Below, piece after piece: positions 1-10,083 of a stretch of 64,000 bases of DNA; position 1 is the first letter of the stretch, and each line of letters opens with the position of its first letter. The DNA comes from Chromatiales bacterium. GTDB taxonomy: Bacteria; Pseudomonadota; Gammaproteobacteria; JAGRGH01. The DNA is taken from the NCBI GenBank assembly GCA_020445605.1, contig JAGRGH010000055.1, positions 38,180 through 102,179 of the forward strand. Reading direction: 5' to 3'. Under the pieces are notes generated by a model that saw nothing but the letters and a program-made list of their open reading frames with translations, ran no database searches and was not told the DNA's origin. Both the position numbers and the translations under genes were made by a program.

Positions 1-56
1 GCACCGCCGGCAAGCACCAGCAACGCCAGCGCCAGTCGCGGCAGCGCTCTGATCAC
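1..56 (-). CDS. N-terminal fragment of an exported or membrane protein (runs off the left edge)
   Basis: A GTG codon at 56-54 overlaps the TGA stop of prlC (GTGA), the same coupling used elsewhere in this window. Only about 18 residues are visible: a short arginine-containing start followed by an unbroken run of Leu, Ala and Val and then glycines. This looks like a signal peptide or first membrane helix. The mature part lies outside the window, so no function can be given; a lipoprotein is possible but the lipobox cysteine is not visible. Confidence 0.55.
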   Translation of the reverse strand, partial: MIRALPRLALALLVLAGG

Positions 57-2086
57 GCGGCGATTCCGCTGTGACGCAGCAATGCGTCGATGTTCGGCTC
101 GCGGCCACGGAACGCGACAAAATGCTCCAGTGCATCGCGCGAGCCGCCGCGCTCAAGCACCTCGCGCAGGAAACGTTCACCGGTGCCCGGATCGAAGATG
201 CCGTTCTCCTCGAATGCGCTGAAGGCATCGCTCGACAGCACTTCGGCCCACTTGTAGCTGTAGTAACCGGCCGCATAGCCGCCCGCAAAGACATGCGTGA
301 AGCTGTTTGCGAAACGGTTGTAGGGGGGCGGTTTCAGCACCGCGACCTCGCTGCGTACCTCACCGAGCAGGCGCTCGATGAACCCGGGTTCACCGGCCAC
401 AAATTCGTGGTGGATCCGAAAATCAAACAGCGCAAACTCCAGCTGACGCAGCAGCTGCATGCCGGACTGGAAGTTCTTCGCGGCACGCATGCGTGTATAG
501 AGCGCCTCGGGCAGGCGATCACCGCTCTGGTAGTGGCGCGCAAACAGGTCCAGCGCCTCGCGCTCCCAGCACCAGTTCTCCATGAACTGGCTCGGCAGTT
601 CGACCGCATCCCATTCCACGCCGTTGATGCCGGAGATCGACGGCCAGTCGATCTGGGTCAGCATGTGATGCAGGCCGTGACCGAATTCGTGGAACAGGGT
701 CTCGACCTCGTCGTGGGTCAGCAGGGCCGGATCGTCGCCCACCGGCGGCGTGAAGTTGCACACGAGATAGGCGACCGGCGTCTGCACGCGGTCACCGTCA
801 CGCATGCGCACCGCGCATTCATCCATCCACGCCCCGCCGCGCTTTTTGGCGCGTGCGAACGGATCCAGGAAAAACCGTGCGCGGCGCGCACCGCTTGCGT
901 CGACGAGTTCGTACAGACGCAGGTCACGGTGGTAGGAATCGAAGTCCTCGATCGCCCGCACGCGCACGCCATACAGTCGCTCGACGATCGCGAACAGCCC
1001 GTCGAGCACGGCCGGCAGCGGGAAATACGGGCGCAGGTCTTCCTGGCTGATCGAGTAACGCGCCTCGCGCAGCTTTTCACTGTAAAAGGCCAGGTCCCAG
1101 GGCTCGAGTTCGGTCGCGCCGAATTCCTCGCGTGCGAACTCGCGCAATTCGGCGAGATCGCGCTCGGCGACCGGGCGAGCGCGCGCGGCAAGGTCGTGCA
1201 GAAAGGCGAACACGTCTTCGGCCGAACGCGCCATCTTGGTGGCGAGCGAGTAGTCCGCGTAACGCTCGAATCCGGCGAGATGCGCGAGTTCGTGACGAAG
1301 TTCCAGGATGCGCAACATGCGCGGTGCGTTGTCGAACTTTCCTGCGTTCGGCCCCTGGTCAGAAGCGCGCGTGACGTACGCCTGGTACATCTCGCGGCGC
1401 AGCTCGCGGTCCTGCGCATACGCCAGCACAGGGAAGTAGGACGGAAAGTCCAGCGTGAACAGCCAGCCCTCGACCTCGCGCTCGGTTGCGTTCTGACGCG
1501 CAAGCGCGCGTGCCGTCTCGGGCAGGCCGGCGAGGCGGGCCTCGTCGGTAATCGTCAGCGTCCAGGCCTGGGTGGCATCCAGCACCGCATCGCTGTAGGC
1601 GCTGGTCAGTTGCGAGAGTTCCTGCCGCACGGCCTTGAAGCGCGTGCGCTCGGCCTCGGGCAGATCCACGCCCGCGAGCCGAAAGTCGCGCAACGCGTTG
1701 TCCAGCAGTCGAAGCTGGCCTGGTTCCAGCCGATCGCCTTCGCCCTCGCGCACCGCGGCCACCGCCTCGTACAGCCGGCGATTCTGGCCGCGCTCGCTCC
1801 AGTATTCGGTCAGGATCGGCAGCCCCGCGTTGTAGGCCTCGCGCAACGCCTCGCTGTTGCGCACCGCGTTCAGATGGCCGACCGGCGACCAGGTTCGCGA
1901 CAGCCGCTCATCCATGAGTTCGATCGGGTGCACCAGTGTCTCCCAGCTGTAGTCGCCAGCCTCGAGCAGGGCATCCAGACGCGCGCGGGCGTCGGCCAGC
2001 ACGGTCTCCAGGGCGGGCAGCACGTGCTCGGGCCGGATGGCCGAAAACGGCGGCAGGTCGTCAAAGCTCAGCAGTGGGTTGTCCAT
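53..2086 (-). CDS. prlC: Oligopeptidase A, M3 family zinc metallopeptidase
   Basis: Cytosolic thimet-type zinc peptidase that degrades short peptides, including cleaved signal peptides. The protein is about 677 residues, the usual size. The catalytic HEFGHGLHH motif (HExxH) lies near residue 465, followed by the conserved ELPSQFMENW segment carrying the third zinc ligand. The ATG at 2086 is preferred because the product then begins MDNPLLSFDDLPPF, matching the start of E. coli PrlC; an in-frame TTG at 2101 would add five residues. It overlaps the start of the next minus-strand gene, so the two are probably translated together. Identification is secure; the exact in vivo substrates are inferred from the family. 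Confidence 0.95.
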   Translation of the reverse strand: MDNPLLSFDDLPPFSAIRPEHVLPALETVLADARARLDALLEAGDYSWETLVHPIELMDERLSRTWSPVGHLNAVRNSEALREAYNAGLPILTEYWSERGQNRRLYEAVAAVREGEGDRLEPGQLRLLDNALRDFRLAGVDLPEAERTRFKAVRQELSQLTSAYSDAVLDATQAWTLTITDEARLAGLPETARALARQNATEREVEGWLFTLDFPSYFPVLAYAQDRELRREMYQAYVTRASDQGPNAGKFDNAPRMLRILELRHELAHLAGFERYADYSLATKMARSAEDVFAFLHDLAARARPVAERDLAELREFAREEFGATELEPWDLAFYSEKLREARYSISQEDLRPYFPLPAVLDGLFAIVERLYGVRVRAIEDFDSYHRDLRLYELVDASGARRARFFLDPFARAKKRGGAWMDECAVRMRDGDRVQTPVAYLVCNFTPPVGDDPALLTHDEVETLFHEFGHGLHHMLTQIDWPSISGINGVEWDAVELPSQFMENWCWEREALDLFARHYQSGDRLPEALYTRMRAAKNFQSGMQLLRQLEFALFDFRIHHEFVAGEPGFIERLLGEVRSEVAVLKPPPYNRFANSFTHVFAGGYAAGYYSYKWAEVLSSDAFSAFEENGIFDPGTGERFLREVLERGGSRDALEHFVAFRGREPNIDALLRHSGIAA

Positions 2087-2144
2087 TCGGGAATTCGTCA
2101 AGAAAACGCGGGGCCTACAAGATTAGGGCCGCACCCCGCCCGCT

Positions 2145-3035
2145 TCAATGCGCACCGGCGCGCGCGAGCAGCCAGGCGAGCCAGCCCAGACCGCCGAGAA
2201 AAGCCGCCAGACCGCCCAGCGCGATCCAGCCATAGCGGCGCTCGGCATGGTGCTCGGCGCCGACCGACAGCAGGAACGGGTAGCCGTGTTCGACCGGGCG
2301 TGACAGCAGGTGCACGTCGTCGGACGGGGCCGTATCACGCAGCGCACGATCGGCGCGCTGCGCAGCGACGCGGCGCGCGGCCTCCCACTCGGTCGCGTCG
2401 ATCACACCGTCGGCGTTGCGGTCGAACAGCCGGCGGGCGCGTGCCGGGTCGCGCTTGAAATCGGCCAGGGTCTCGCGCACCACGCGCTCGCGATCGGCAT
2501 CCAGCTGCGTGATGCCGGCGTGGGTTCGCAGGCGTCCCAGCGCGTAGAGCCGGTCGCCCGGGGCGATCCACTCCTCGACATAGCGATAGTTGCCGACGAG
2601 CGCGTGCAGCGCGCCGCCGCGGTCCCAGTGCTCGGGATAGCGCTTCTGGCCATAGCGCACCGAACGGTGCGGGGTGGCGACATCGGCACCGTCGGGATCG
2701 ATGACACAGCGGCCCGTGCCGTCGTCCAGCGCGAACAGGGCCTCGCTGGTCTCGCCCTCGAGTTTGCCCCAGCGCTCGCTGCGACCGGAGCGCCCGTAGA
2801 TCGCGTAGCGATACCAGCAGACCGGTTCGCGTGACAGCGGCGCTTCGACCGGCAGACCATCGAGCATCTGCGCGCGGCCGACGAGTTCGACGTAGCCCTG
2901 GGCCGCGGAGCGAACGCGCGCAGTCGGTGTATCGGCGATGCGCCGGCGCTTGAGATAGGCATCGAGCGCGAACCAGCCGCCGCTGACGCTCAGAACGACG
3001 GCCGGCAGCGCCAGCCAGAGTGGTGAACCGGGCAC
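2145..3035 (-). CDS. GIDE-domain membrane protein with an EF-hand-like loop
   Basis: A protein of 296 residues with a membrane helix near residues 5-25 and another near 268-290. The part between resembles the GIDE domain of the mitochondrial MUL1/MAPL family, here without a RING finger. Residues 205-216 form a textbook 12-residue EF-hand loop: Asp205, Asn207, Asp209, Gly210, Ile212, Asp213, Glu216. The start is GTG, 12 bp after the lemA stop, and lemA-GIDE pairs recur in bacteria. This suggests a membrane complex with LemA. Ubiquitin-ligase activity should not be assumed without a RING. Function is unknown; calcium binding is inferred from the loop only. Confidence 0.7.
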   Translation of the reverse strand: MPGSPLWLALPAVVLSVSGGWFALDAYLKRRRIADTPTARVRSAAQGYVELVGRAQMLDGLPVEAPLSREPVCWYRYAIYGRSGRSERWGKLEGETSEALFALDDGTGRCVIDPDGADVATPHRSVRYGQKRYPEHWDRGGALHALVGNYRYVEEWIAPGDRLYALGRLRTHAGITQLDADRERVVRETLADFKRDPARARRLFDRNADGVIDATEWEAARRVAAQRADRALRDTAPSDDVHLLSRPVEHGYPFLLSVGAEHHAERRYGWIALGGLAAFLGGLGWLAWLLARAGAH

Positions 3036-3047
3036 GCCCGGCGGCGA

Positions 3048-3629
3048 TCAGGCCTTGCCGCCGAACAGTGCGCCGACATCGACATCGGCGGTTTCCTCGG
3101 CGCTGAACTCCAGCAGCTTGCGCGGCCCGAAGCCGAACATTCGCGCGAGGATCACGTCCGGAAACTGTTCGATGCGCACGTTGTTGAGATTCACGGCCTC
3201 GTTGTAGAACTCACGGCGGTCAGCGATGGTTTCCTCGAGCCCCGTGATACGCGTGCGCAGATGCCCGAACGATTCGCTCGCGCGCAGTTCCGGGTAGGCC
3301 TCGGCGACCGCAAACAACTGGCCGAGCCCGAGCCGCAGCTGCGATTCCGCAGCCCCGAGCGCATCGATATCGCCGGCCTGCCGTGCACCCTGCACGGCGG
3401 AGCGCGCCTGGATGACCTTCTCCAGCGTCTCCTGCTCGTACTGCATGTGCTGCTTGCACACCTCGATGAGCTTCGGGATTTCGTCGTGACGCTGGCGCAG
3501 CAGGACGTCAATGTTCGCCCACGCCTTGTCCACGCCGTGCTTGAGCGTGACCAGGGCGTTGTAGAGGATGATGCCGTAGACGACGAGTGCGACTATGATG
3601 CCGACAACGACCATGCCGGTGACTTCCAT
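3048..3629 (-). CDS. lemA: LemA family membrane protein
   Basis: A 193-residue protein with one N-terminal transmembrane helix (about residues 4-22), then a long helical domain typical of LemA, with the conserved WANIDVLLRQRHDEIPKL segment near residue 35 and a C-terminal portion ending in FGFGPRKLLEFSAEE. The ATG at 3629 is chosen because AGGAG stands 6 bases upstream and the membrane helix follows at once; an open frame extends further upstream but is non-coding in character. The downstream neighbour is a GIDE-like membrane protein. LemA proteins are widespread but their biochemical role is not settled. Confidence 0.9.
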   Translation of the reverse strand: MEVTGMVVVGIIVALVVYGIILYNALVTLKHGVDKAWANIDVLLRQRHDEIPKLIEVCKQHMQYEQETLEKVIQARSAVQGARQAGDIDALGAAESQLRLGLGQLFAVAEAYPELRASESFGHLRTRITGLEETIADRREFYNEAVNLNNVRIEQFPDVILARMFGFGPRKLLEFSAEETADVDVGALFGGKA

Positions 3630-3661
3630 GCGTAGCTCCTCGGCGTGAATGCAGGAACCCG

Positions 3662-3667
3662 AGTATA
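3662..3667 (-). promoter_or_regulatory. Possible -10 box for lemA
   Basis: TATACT on the minus strand, preceded directly by TG, lies 33 bases upstream of the lemA ATG. No convincing -35 box is visible, so it is at best a weak or extended -10 promoter. The DNA also lies between divergent genes, so it could serve the plus strand. Confidence 0.3.
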
Positions 3668-3686
3668 CACCGCGCCCGGAGGCCCC

Positions 3687-4229
3687 TTGCCCGCCGATAT
3701 TCGCCCATTCGAGGCCCACAGCCCGCAGGTCGATCCGGCCGCATGGGTCGACGACAACTGCACGATCATCGGCCAGGTCACGGTCGGCGCATACAGCTCG
3801 CTGTGGCCCGGCACGATCGTGCGCGGCGACGTGCACGCCATCCGGATCGGCTCGCACACCAACATCCAGGACGGCTGTCTGGTGCACGTCACCCACGACA
3901 GCGAGTTCCATCCCGGCGGGTTCGACTGCCGGATCGGCGACTACGTGACCGTCGGACACCGGGTCGTGCTGCACGCCTGCCACGTCGGCGACGAGTGCCT
4001 GATCGGCATGGGTGCCATCGTGATGGACGGCGCGGTCATCGAGCGGCGCGTGCTGCTCGGCGCCGGCTCAGTGGTGCCGGCCGGCAAGACCCTGGAGGGT
4101 GGTTATCTTTGGGTCGGCACTCCGGCCCGGCGCATCCGGCCGCTGACCGATGCCGAGATCCGCCACATCCATTACTCGGCGAACCACTACGTGAAACTCG
4201 CCGCCCGTCACGCGGGCCGGCATGCCTGA
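3687..4229 (+). CDS. Gamma-class carbonic anhydrase homologue (YrdA-like), left-handed beta-helix
   Basis: The product is a trimeric hexapeptide-repeat (left-handed beta-helix) protein close to E. coli YrdA. It carries RGDVHAIRIGSHTNIQDG, HVTHDS and VTVGHRVVLHAC, whose three histidines are positioned as the metal ligands of gamma carbonic anhydrases. It should be a cytosolic metal-binding trimer; carbonic anhydrase activity of YrdA-type proteins is not always demonstrated. TTG at 3687 with GGAGG four bases upstream gives 180 residues beginning MPADIRPFE, like the family. An ATG at 3645 would add 14 unconserved residues and nearly abut lemA. Confidence 0.85.
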   Translation: MPADIRPFEAHSPQVDPAAWVDDNCTIIGQVTVGAYSSLWPGTIVRGDVHAIRIGSHTNIQDGCLVHVTHDSEFHPGGFDCRIGDYVTVGHRVVLHACHVGDECLIGMGAIVMDGAVIERRVLLGAGSVVPAGKTLEGGYLWVGTPARRIRPLTDAEIRHIHYSANHYVKLAARHAGRHA

Positions 4230-4251
4230 GTCACCGACGGCGCTTGCGGCC

Positions 4252-5112
4252 TTAACCTGACTTGGTCGCCAGCGCGCGTGCGAGATCATCGCGCAGGCGG
4301 CGAATCACCGGACCGCTTTCCGGGCGCACGCCACGCCAGATCAGAAACGATTCCGCGGCCTGCTCGACCAGCATGCCAAGGCCGTCGACCGAATGTTCGG
4401 CGCCATGTTCCAGGCCCCATTGCACGAACGCGGTCGGTCGGGCGCTGTACATCATGTCGTAGCACCAGGCGCCAGCTCTCAGCAGGTTGCGCGGCAGCGG
4501 CGGCACCTTGTGCAGTAGGCTCGTCGCCGTGGCGTTGATCACCAGATCGAACCGCCGTCCTGACAGGTCTTCATACCCGCAGCCCTCCACCGGCCCGGTA
4601 TCTGTAAAGCGCCCGGCCAGCGCAACGGCCTTGGCCACCGTGCGATTGGCGATCACGACCCGCGCCGGCCGCTGCCCGAGCAGCGGCGCCAGCACGCCGC
4701 TGGCGGCACCGCCGGCGCCCAGCAGCAGCAGCTCCTTGCCCGCCAGTCCCAGACCGAGGTTGACCGTCAGGTCGCGCACCAGCCCGACGCCGTCGGTGTT
4801 GTCGCCACGCAGGCTGCCGTCTTCGCGAAACGACAGCGTGTTCACGGCGCCCGCGAGTTCCGCACGGTCCGAGCGCTCGTCGGCGCGTTCCCAGGCCTCG
4901 CGCTTGAACGGCACGGTGACGTTCAGGCCGCGCCCGCCGAGGCTGTGGAACGAGCGCAGCGCGCGCTCGAAACCACCGACCGCGACCAGGATCGCCGAGT
5001 AGTGCAGCGACTGTCCGGTCTGTTCGGCGAACATGGCGTGGATCTGCGGCGACTTGCTGTGGGCGATCGGATTGCCCATCACCGCGTATTGATCGAGAGC
5101 GGTCTCTTCCAT
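4252..5112 (-). CDS. aroE: Shikimate 5-dehydrogenase
   Basis: Reduces 3-dehydroshikimate to shikimate with NADPH in aromatic amino acid synthesis. The 286-residue product shows the substrate-site SKSP motif (residues 19-22), NVTVPFK with the catalytic lysine (near 64-70), GDNTDGVGLV (near 103) and the NADP Rossmann motif GAGGAASG near residue 132, then ANRT, which fits NADP preference. It lies 11 bp downstream of hemB in the same direction, so the two probably share a transcript. It converges with the carbonic anhydrase gene across a 22-bp gap. Confidence 0.95.
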   Translation of the reverse strand: MEETALDQYAVMGNPIAHSKSPQIHAMFAEQTGQSLHYSAILVAVGGFERALRSFHSLGGRGLNVTVPFKREAWERADERSDRAELAGAVNTLSFREDGSLRGDNTDGVGLVRDLTVNLGLGLAGKELLLLGAGGAASGVLAPLLGQRPARVVIANRTVAKAVALAGRFTDTGPVEGCGYEDLSGRRFDLVINATATSLLHKVPPLPRNLLRAGAWCYDMMYSARPTAFVQWGLEHGAEHSVDGLGMLVEQAAESFLIWRGVRPESGPVIRRLRDDLARALATKSG

Positions 5113-5123
5113 GCGCGGCCCGC

Positions 5124-6682
<1,559 letters not shown>

Positions 6683-6708
6683 TTCCAGCGCAGTCTGAAT
6701 CGTATAAT
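6683..6708 (+). promoter_or_regulatory. Candidate promoter for mlaC
   Basis: A perfect TATAAT hexamer at 6703-6708 lies 57 bases before the mlaC ATG, in an AT-rich island between two genes on the same strand. The -35 region is poor, so only the -10 element is well supported. It would allow mlaC to be expressed apart from the DUF302 gene. Confidence 0.4.
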
Positions 6709-6765
6709 TGGCGGCCCGCTTGCCCGCGCGCGGCGCGGTGGCCGCCGAAGAACAAGGAATCCCGC

Positions 6766-7389
6766 ATGAACCCCATCCGTCTCCTGCTCGTGTTGATCCC
6801 GGTCTGCCTGGCGCTCGGCGCCGCGCAGGCCCGCGCCGACGACATTGCCGAGCCACAGCGCATCATCCAGACCGTCTCGGATCGCCTGCAGGGCGAGCTG
6901 ACCTCCAATCGCAGCACCCTGCGCGCCGATCTGTCGCAGGTCTATGCGCTGGCCGACGAGGTCCTGATGCCGCACGTGGACACCGACCGCGTCGCCCAGC
7001 TCGTGCTCGGCAAGTACTGGCGTACGGCGTCGCAAGAGCAACGCAGCACCTTCACCAGTGAATTCAAGCAGCTGCTGCTCAGGACCTATGCCGCCGCTTT
7101 CGCCGACGCCGGCGACTGGCGGATCGAACACCTGCCGATGCGCCTGCCCGAGGGCAGCGACGACGCGCTGGTGCGCACCCGCATCCAGAGTGCCGGCGCG
7201 CCGCCGGTGTCCGTGAGCTACCGCATGGCGCGTGGCGAACACGGCTGGCAGGCCTACGACGTCGTCATCGAAGGCGTAAGCCTGATCACGACCTATCGCA
7301 ACGGTTTCCAGCGCGAGGTCGAACGCGGCGGCGTCGACGGGCTGATTCAGCGCATGGCGCAGATGAACCGCGAACGCGCGGTGAACTGA
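6766..7389 (+). CDS. mlaC: MlaC/Ttg2D phospholipid-binding periplasmic protein
   Basis: A 207-residue MlaC-family protein with a signal peptide ending near ALGAAQARA-DDI. The family carries phospholipids across the periplasm between the outer-membrane MlaA complex and the inner-membrane MlaFEDB transporter. Family traits visible are VLMPHVDTDRVAQLVLGKYWRTAS, the QLLLRTYAAAFAD helix and a C-terminal YRNGF segment. Unlike the usual arrangement, no mlaF, mlaE, mlaD or mlaB gene is nearby. AAGGAAT about 7 bases ahead serves as ribosome site. A family A repeat begins ten bases after its stop. Confidence 0.88.
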   Translation: MNPIRLLLVLIPVCLALGAAQARADDIAEPQRIIQTVSDRLQGELTSNRSTLRADLSQVYALADEVLMPHVDTDRVAQLVLGKYWRTASQEQRSTFTSEFKQLLLRTYAAAFADAGDWRIEHLPMRLPEGSDDALVRTRIQSAGAPPVSVSYRMARGEHGWQAYDVVIEGVSLITTYRNGFQREVERGGVDGLIQRMAQMNRERAVN

Positions 7390-7399
7390 CCCTCGAAGC

Positions 7400-7462
7400 A
7401 AGCTCTGATCAATCCGTCCGGGACTGCCCGGGCAGCGGCGTTTCCGTGCGCCGCGGGGAAGG
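7400..7462. repeat. Short, internally deleted copy of repeat family A (A1)
   Basis: The sequence AAGCTCTGATCAATCC at 7400-7415 is the same terminal segment found (reverse complemented) at 30324-30339 and 47276-47291. It is followed by CGTCC and a CAGCG stretch matching the inner part of copy A4, and near 7445 by GTGCGCCGCGGGGAA, resembling the other end of copy A3. The central hairpin is missing. The copy begins 10 bases after the mlaC stop. Confidence 0.6.
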
Positions 7463-7487
7463 TCCGGCTGGCCATCCCGCGGAACGG

Positions 7488-8300
7488 TCAGCTGCCGGCC
7501 ACCGGGGTCGACTCCCCGATCGCCCCGTCCGACGGCAGATCCTGCTCCGCCCAGACCAGTTCGCGGTGGTTGAACCCGGCCTCGATGGTCGGTTTCACGA
7601 CGCGGAAATACGGTGACAAATCGAAGTCCCGCGGCACGAACAGGCTGTGGTGGCGAATGCGCAGGACCTCCTGCGGGTCGTAGCCCGTGCCGCCGGCCTT
7701 GATCCGCTCGGTCGACGGCAGCACCGGATAGCGAATTCCCTGAAACGCCTGCGCGATCAGCGTCGAGCAGATCGCGCGGGTCGGATCCCCGCTGCCGAGC
7801 GCCAGCATGCGCCGTCGGTAGCGGGAAGGCACCGGCGGGGTGGCAAGCAGATAGCGCGCGAGGTCGAAGACGTGCTTCAGGTCGTAGGACTTGCCGAGAT
7901 TACCGAGCATGAAGCGGACGACCTGCTCGCGCTCGTCCGGGGTCAGGCCCACGGGCCGGCAGATGCGCGTGTTGAAATCCGCATATTTCGACAGCGGTAC
8001 CGCGATGACGCCGGCCTCGAGATCCGCCTCGATCAGGCTCGGCGGATCGGGATCGCCAGGCGCGCTCGCGAGCGCATCGCCGACGTACAGCGCGGCGTGC
8101 GACCAGGTGGACTGCGTCAGATACTTGATCGCGCTGGAAACGCGCAGGTCGCCCTCGACCAGCAGCACGTCCCCCGGTGCCAGGTACTGGCGCAGCACCG
8201 CGGGGGCATGCGTGGAGAAGCGCCGGTAGCGGCCCGTCGGTCGCGAGATGTACGCCGCAAGCCAGCGGCCCAGCGCGGCACGGATGCGCCCGACGATCAT
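7488..8300 (-). CDS. Permuted papain-like NlpC/P60 family protein (YiiX-like)
   Basis: About 270 residues. A short amphipathic N-terminus is followed by PGDVLLVEGDLRVSSAIKYLTQSTWSHAALYVG, the opening of permuted NlpC/P60 (YiiX/YebB-type) cysteine hydrolases, where the His of WSHAALYVG is catalytic. The catalytic cysteine is probably in RAICSTLIAQAF. Such enzymes act on amide or ester bonds of lipids or peptides; the substrate here is unknown. Its ATG overlaps the TPR gene's stop (ATGA), so it appears to be the last gene of a trkH-TPR-NlpC unit. A signal peptide is not obvious. Confidence 0.7.
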   Translation of the reverse strand: MIVGRIRAALGRWLAAYISRPTGRYRRFSTHAPAVLRQYLAPGDVLLVEGDLRVSSAIKYLTQSTWSHAALYVGDALASAPGDPDPPSLIEADLEAGVIAVPLSKYADFNTRICRPVGLTPDEREQVVRFMLGNLGKSYDLKHVFDLARYLLATPPVPSRYRRRMLALGSGDPTRAICSTLIAQAFQGIRYPVLPSTERIKAGGTGYDPQEVLRIRHHSLFVPRDFDLSPYFRVVKPTIEAGFNHRELVWAEQDLPSDGAIGESTPVAGS

Positions 8301-8635
8301 CTCGCCCGGTCCGCCCCGCGCTCGGCCCGGCGCAGGAATACCCGCATCTCCTTCTCTGCCTGCTGATCCCCGCGCCTGCCGGCAACCTCGATTCCGCGCT
8401 GCCAGGCAGCGATTGCGGCGTCGCGATCGCCGGCCGCCAATGCAGCCCGACCGAGCAGCTTCCAGGCCGCCGAATAACCGGGGTCTAGCTCGACGGCGAC
8501 CGCCAGATGTTCGCGCGCACGTTCGGTTTCGTCCCGGTCGAGGTACGCGCTGCCCAGCCCGAAGCGCAGCAACGCACCATCGCGGCCACCGGCGAGCATG
8601 CGCTCGAAGGCGGCGATGCGTGAATCGGGGGTCAC
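8297..8635 (-). CDS. Small TPR-repeat protein
   Basis: A 112-residue all-helical protein with two to three tetratricopeptide repeats: FGLGSAYLDRDETERAREHLAVAVELDPGYSAAW, then LGRAALAAGDRDAAIAAWQRGIEVA. No signal peptide or membrane segment is seen, so it is probably a cytosolic protein-binding module. The GTG at 8635 overlaps the trkH stop (GTGA) and its own stop overlaps the next ATG (ATGA). Partner and role are unknown. Confidence 0.75.
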   Translation of the reverse strand: MTPDSRIAAFERMLAGGRDGALLRFGLGSAYLDRDETERAREHLAVAVELDPGYSAAWKLLGRAALAAGDRDAAIAAWQRGIEVAGRRGDQQAEKEMRVFLRRAERGADRAR

Positions 8636-10083
8636 GGCCGCCAGAAGGCCGGGGTGAACAGCACCAGCAGGGTGAAGATCTCCAGTCGCCCGAGCAGCAT
8701 CGCAAAACACAGCACCCACTTCGCCGCGTCGGGCAGGACCTGGTAGTTCGAGCCGACAAGTCCGAGCCCGGGACCCAGGTTGTTCAGACAGGCGGCCACG
8801 GCCGAGAACGAGGTCATGAGGTCCAGCCCCGTGAGCGCGAGCAGCAGGTACATCACCGAGAAGCTCGCGACATACAGCGCGAAGAACCCCCACACGGCAT
8901 CCACGGTGCGCTGCGAGATCGTCACGCCACCCAGGCGCACCGGCACCTGCGCATTCGGATGGATCAGACGCGTGATCTCGCGCGCGCCCTGACGGATCAG
9001 CAGCAGGAACCGCACGACCTTGATGCCACCGCCGGTCGAGCCCGCACAGCCGCCGATGAAACTCGTCATCAGCAGCAGGATCGTGATGAAGCCCGGCCAC
9101 AGGTGATAGTCGGCCGTCGTGAAGCCCGTGGTCGTGCCGATCGACACCGCCTGGAATACGCCCTGGATAATCGCGTCGTCCCAGGTGATGAACGTCGAGG
9201 TGACATACAGCATGACGCTGGTGATGGCAGCGACCGTGGCAAACAGGCCGATGTAGAGCCGGAACTCCGGGTCGCCCAGATACGGACGCAGGGTGAGTCC
9301 GCGCCACGCGGTGAAATGCAGCGCAAAGTTCGCCCCGGCGAGCAGCATGAATACGATCGCGACGCTGTCGATCAGGCGGCTGTCGAAGTAGCCCATGCTG
9401 GCGTCGTGGGTCGAAAAGCCGCCGATCGCGACCGTCGAAAACGCATGCCCGACGGCATCGAACAGCGTCATGCCGGCGAGCCAGTAGGCAACCGCGCAGG
9501 CCACCGTGAGCCCGAGATACAGATACCACAGCGCCTTCGCCGTCTCGGTGATGCGCGGTGTGAGCTTGCTGTCCTTGACCGGCCCCGGCGCCTCGGCCTT
9601 GTACAGCTGCATGCCACCGACGCCGAGGATCGGCAATACGGCGACCGCGAGTACGATGATCCCGATTCCGCCGAGCCACTGCAGCTCCTGCCGATAAAAC
9701 AAGATCGATCTCGGCATTTCGTCGAGGCCGACCAGCACCGTTGCGCCGGTCGTGGTCAGTGCCGAGATCGATTCAAACAGTGCGTCGGTGACCGATACCT
9801 GCGGATTCTCGGACAGCATCAGTGGCACCGCACCGATGCCGCCCAGCACGACCCAGAACATCACCACGATCACAAAGCCGTCGCGGCCGCGCAGTTCGCG
9901 TTCCACACGCGCGACCGGCAACCAGATCGCGACACCGAGTCCAAGCACCAGCGCGAAGGCGCTCAGAAACGATGTTTCCGTGTGGTCGCCATACCAGAAC
10001 GACACGGCCAGTGGCGGCAGCAGCGAACTGCTGAACAACATCAGCAGCAGACCAAGAACACGCTGGATGGCTAGATAACGCAT
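8632..10083 (-). CDS. trkH: Trk potassium uptake channel subunit TrkH
   Basis: Inner-membrane potassium uptake subunit, 483 residues, built of four M1-P-M2 units. The four selectivity-filter segments are visible in order: SALTTTGATVL, FSTVAIGGFSTHD, SIGTTTGFTTAD and GGCAGSTGGGIKVVR. TrkH works with the cytosolic NAD(H)/nucleotide-binding gate TrkA, whose gene lies 96 bp upstream in the same direction. Two small genes downstream overlap trkH and one another by four bases and are probably co-translated. Confidence 0.96.
   Translation of the reverse strand: MRYLAIQRVLGLLLMLFSSSLLPPLAVSFWYGDHTETSFLSAFALVLGLGVAIWLPVARVERELRGRDGFVIVVMFWVVLGGIGAVPLMLSENPQVSVTDALFESISALTTTGATVLVGLDEMPRSILFYRQELQWLGGIGIIVLAVAVLPILGVGGMQLYKAEAPGPVKDSKLTPRITETAKALWYLYLGLTVACAVAYWLAGMTLFDAVGHAFSTVAIGGFSTHDASMGYFDSRLIDSVAIVFMLLAGANFALHFTAWRGLTLRPYLGDPEFRLYIGLFATVAAITSVMLYVTSTFITWDDAIIQGVFQAVSIGTTTGFTTADYHLWPGFITILLLMTSFIGGCAGSTGGGIKVVRFLLLIRQGAREITRLIHPNAQVPVRLGGVTISQRTVDAVWGFFALYVASFSVMYLLLALTGLDLMTSFSAVAACLNNLGPGLGLVGSNYQVLPDAAKWVLCFAMLLGRLEIFTLLVLFTPAFWRP

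Noticed and set aside
71..2458. A 795-codon open frame on the plus strand
   Set aside because: Antisense to prlC; no family motif and no ribosome site.
2145..3035. The GIDE-like protein as an E3 ubiquitin ligase
   Set aside because: It lacks a RING finger and bacteria of this kind have no ubiquitin system; only the GIDE-like part is shared.
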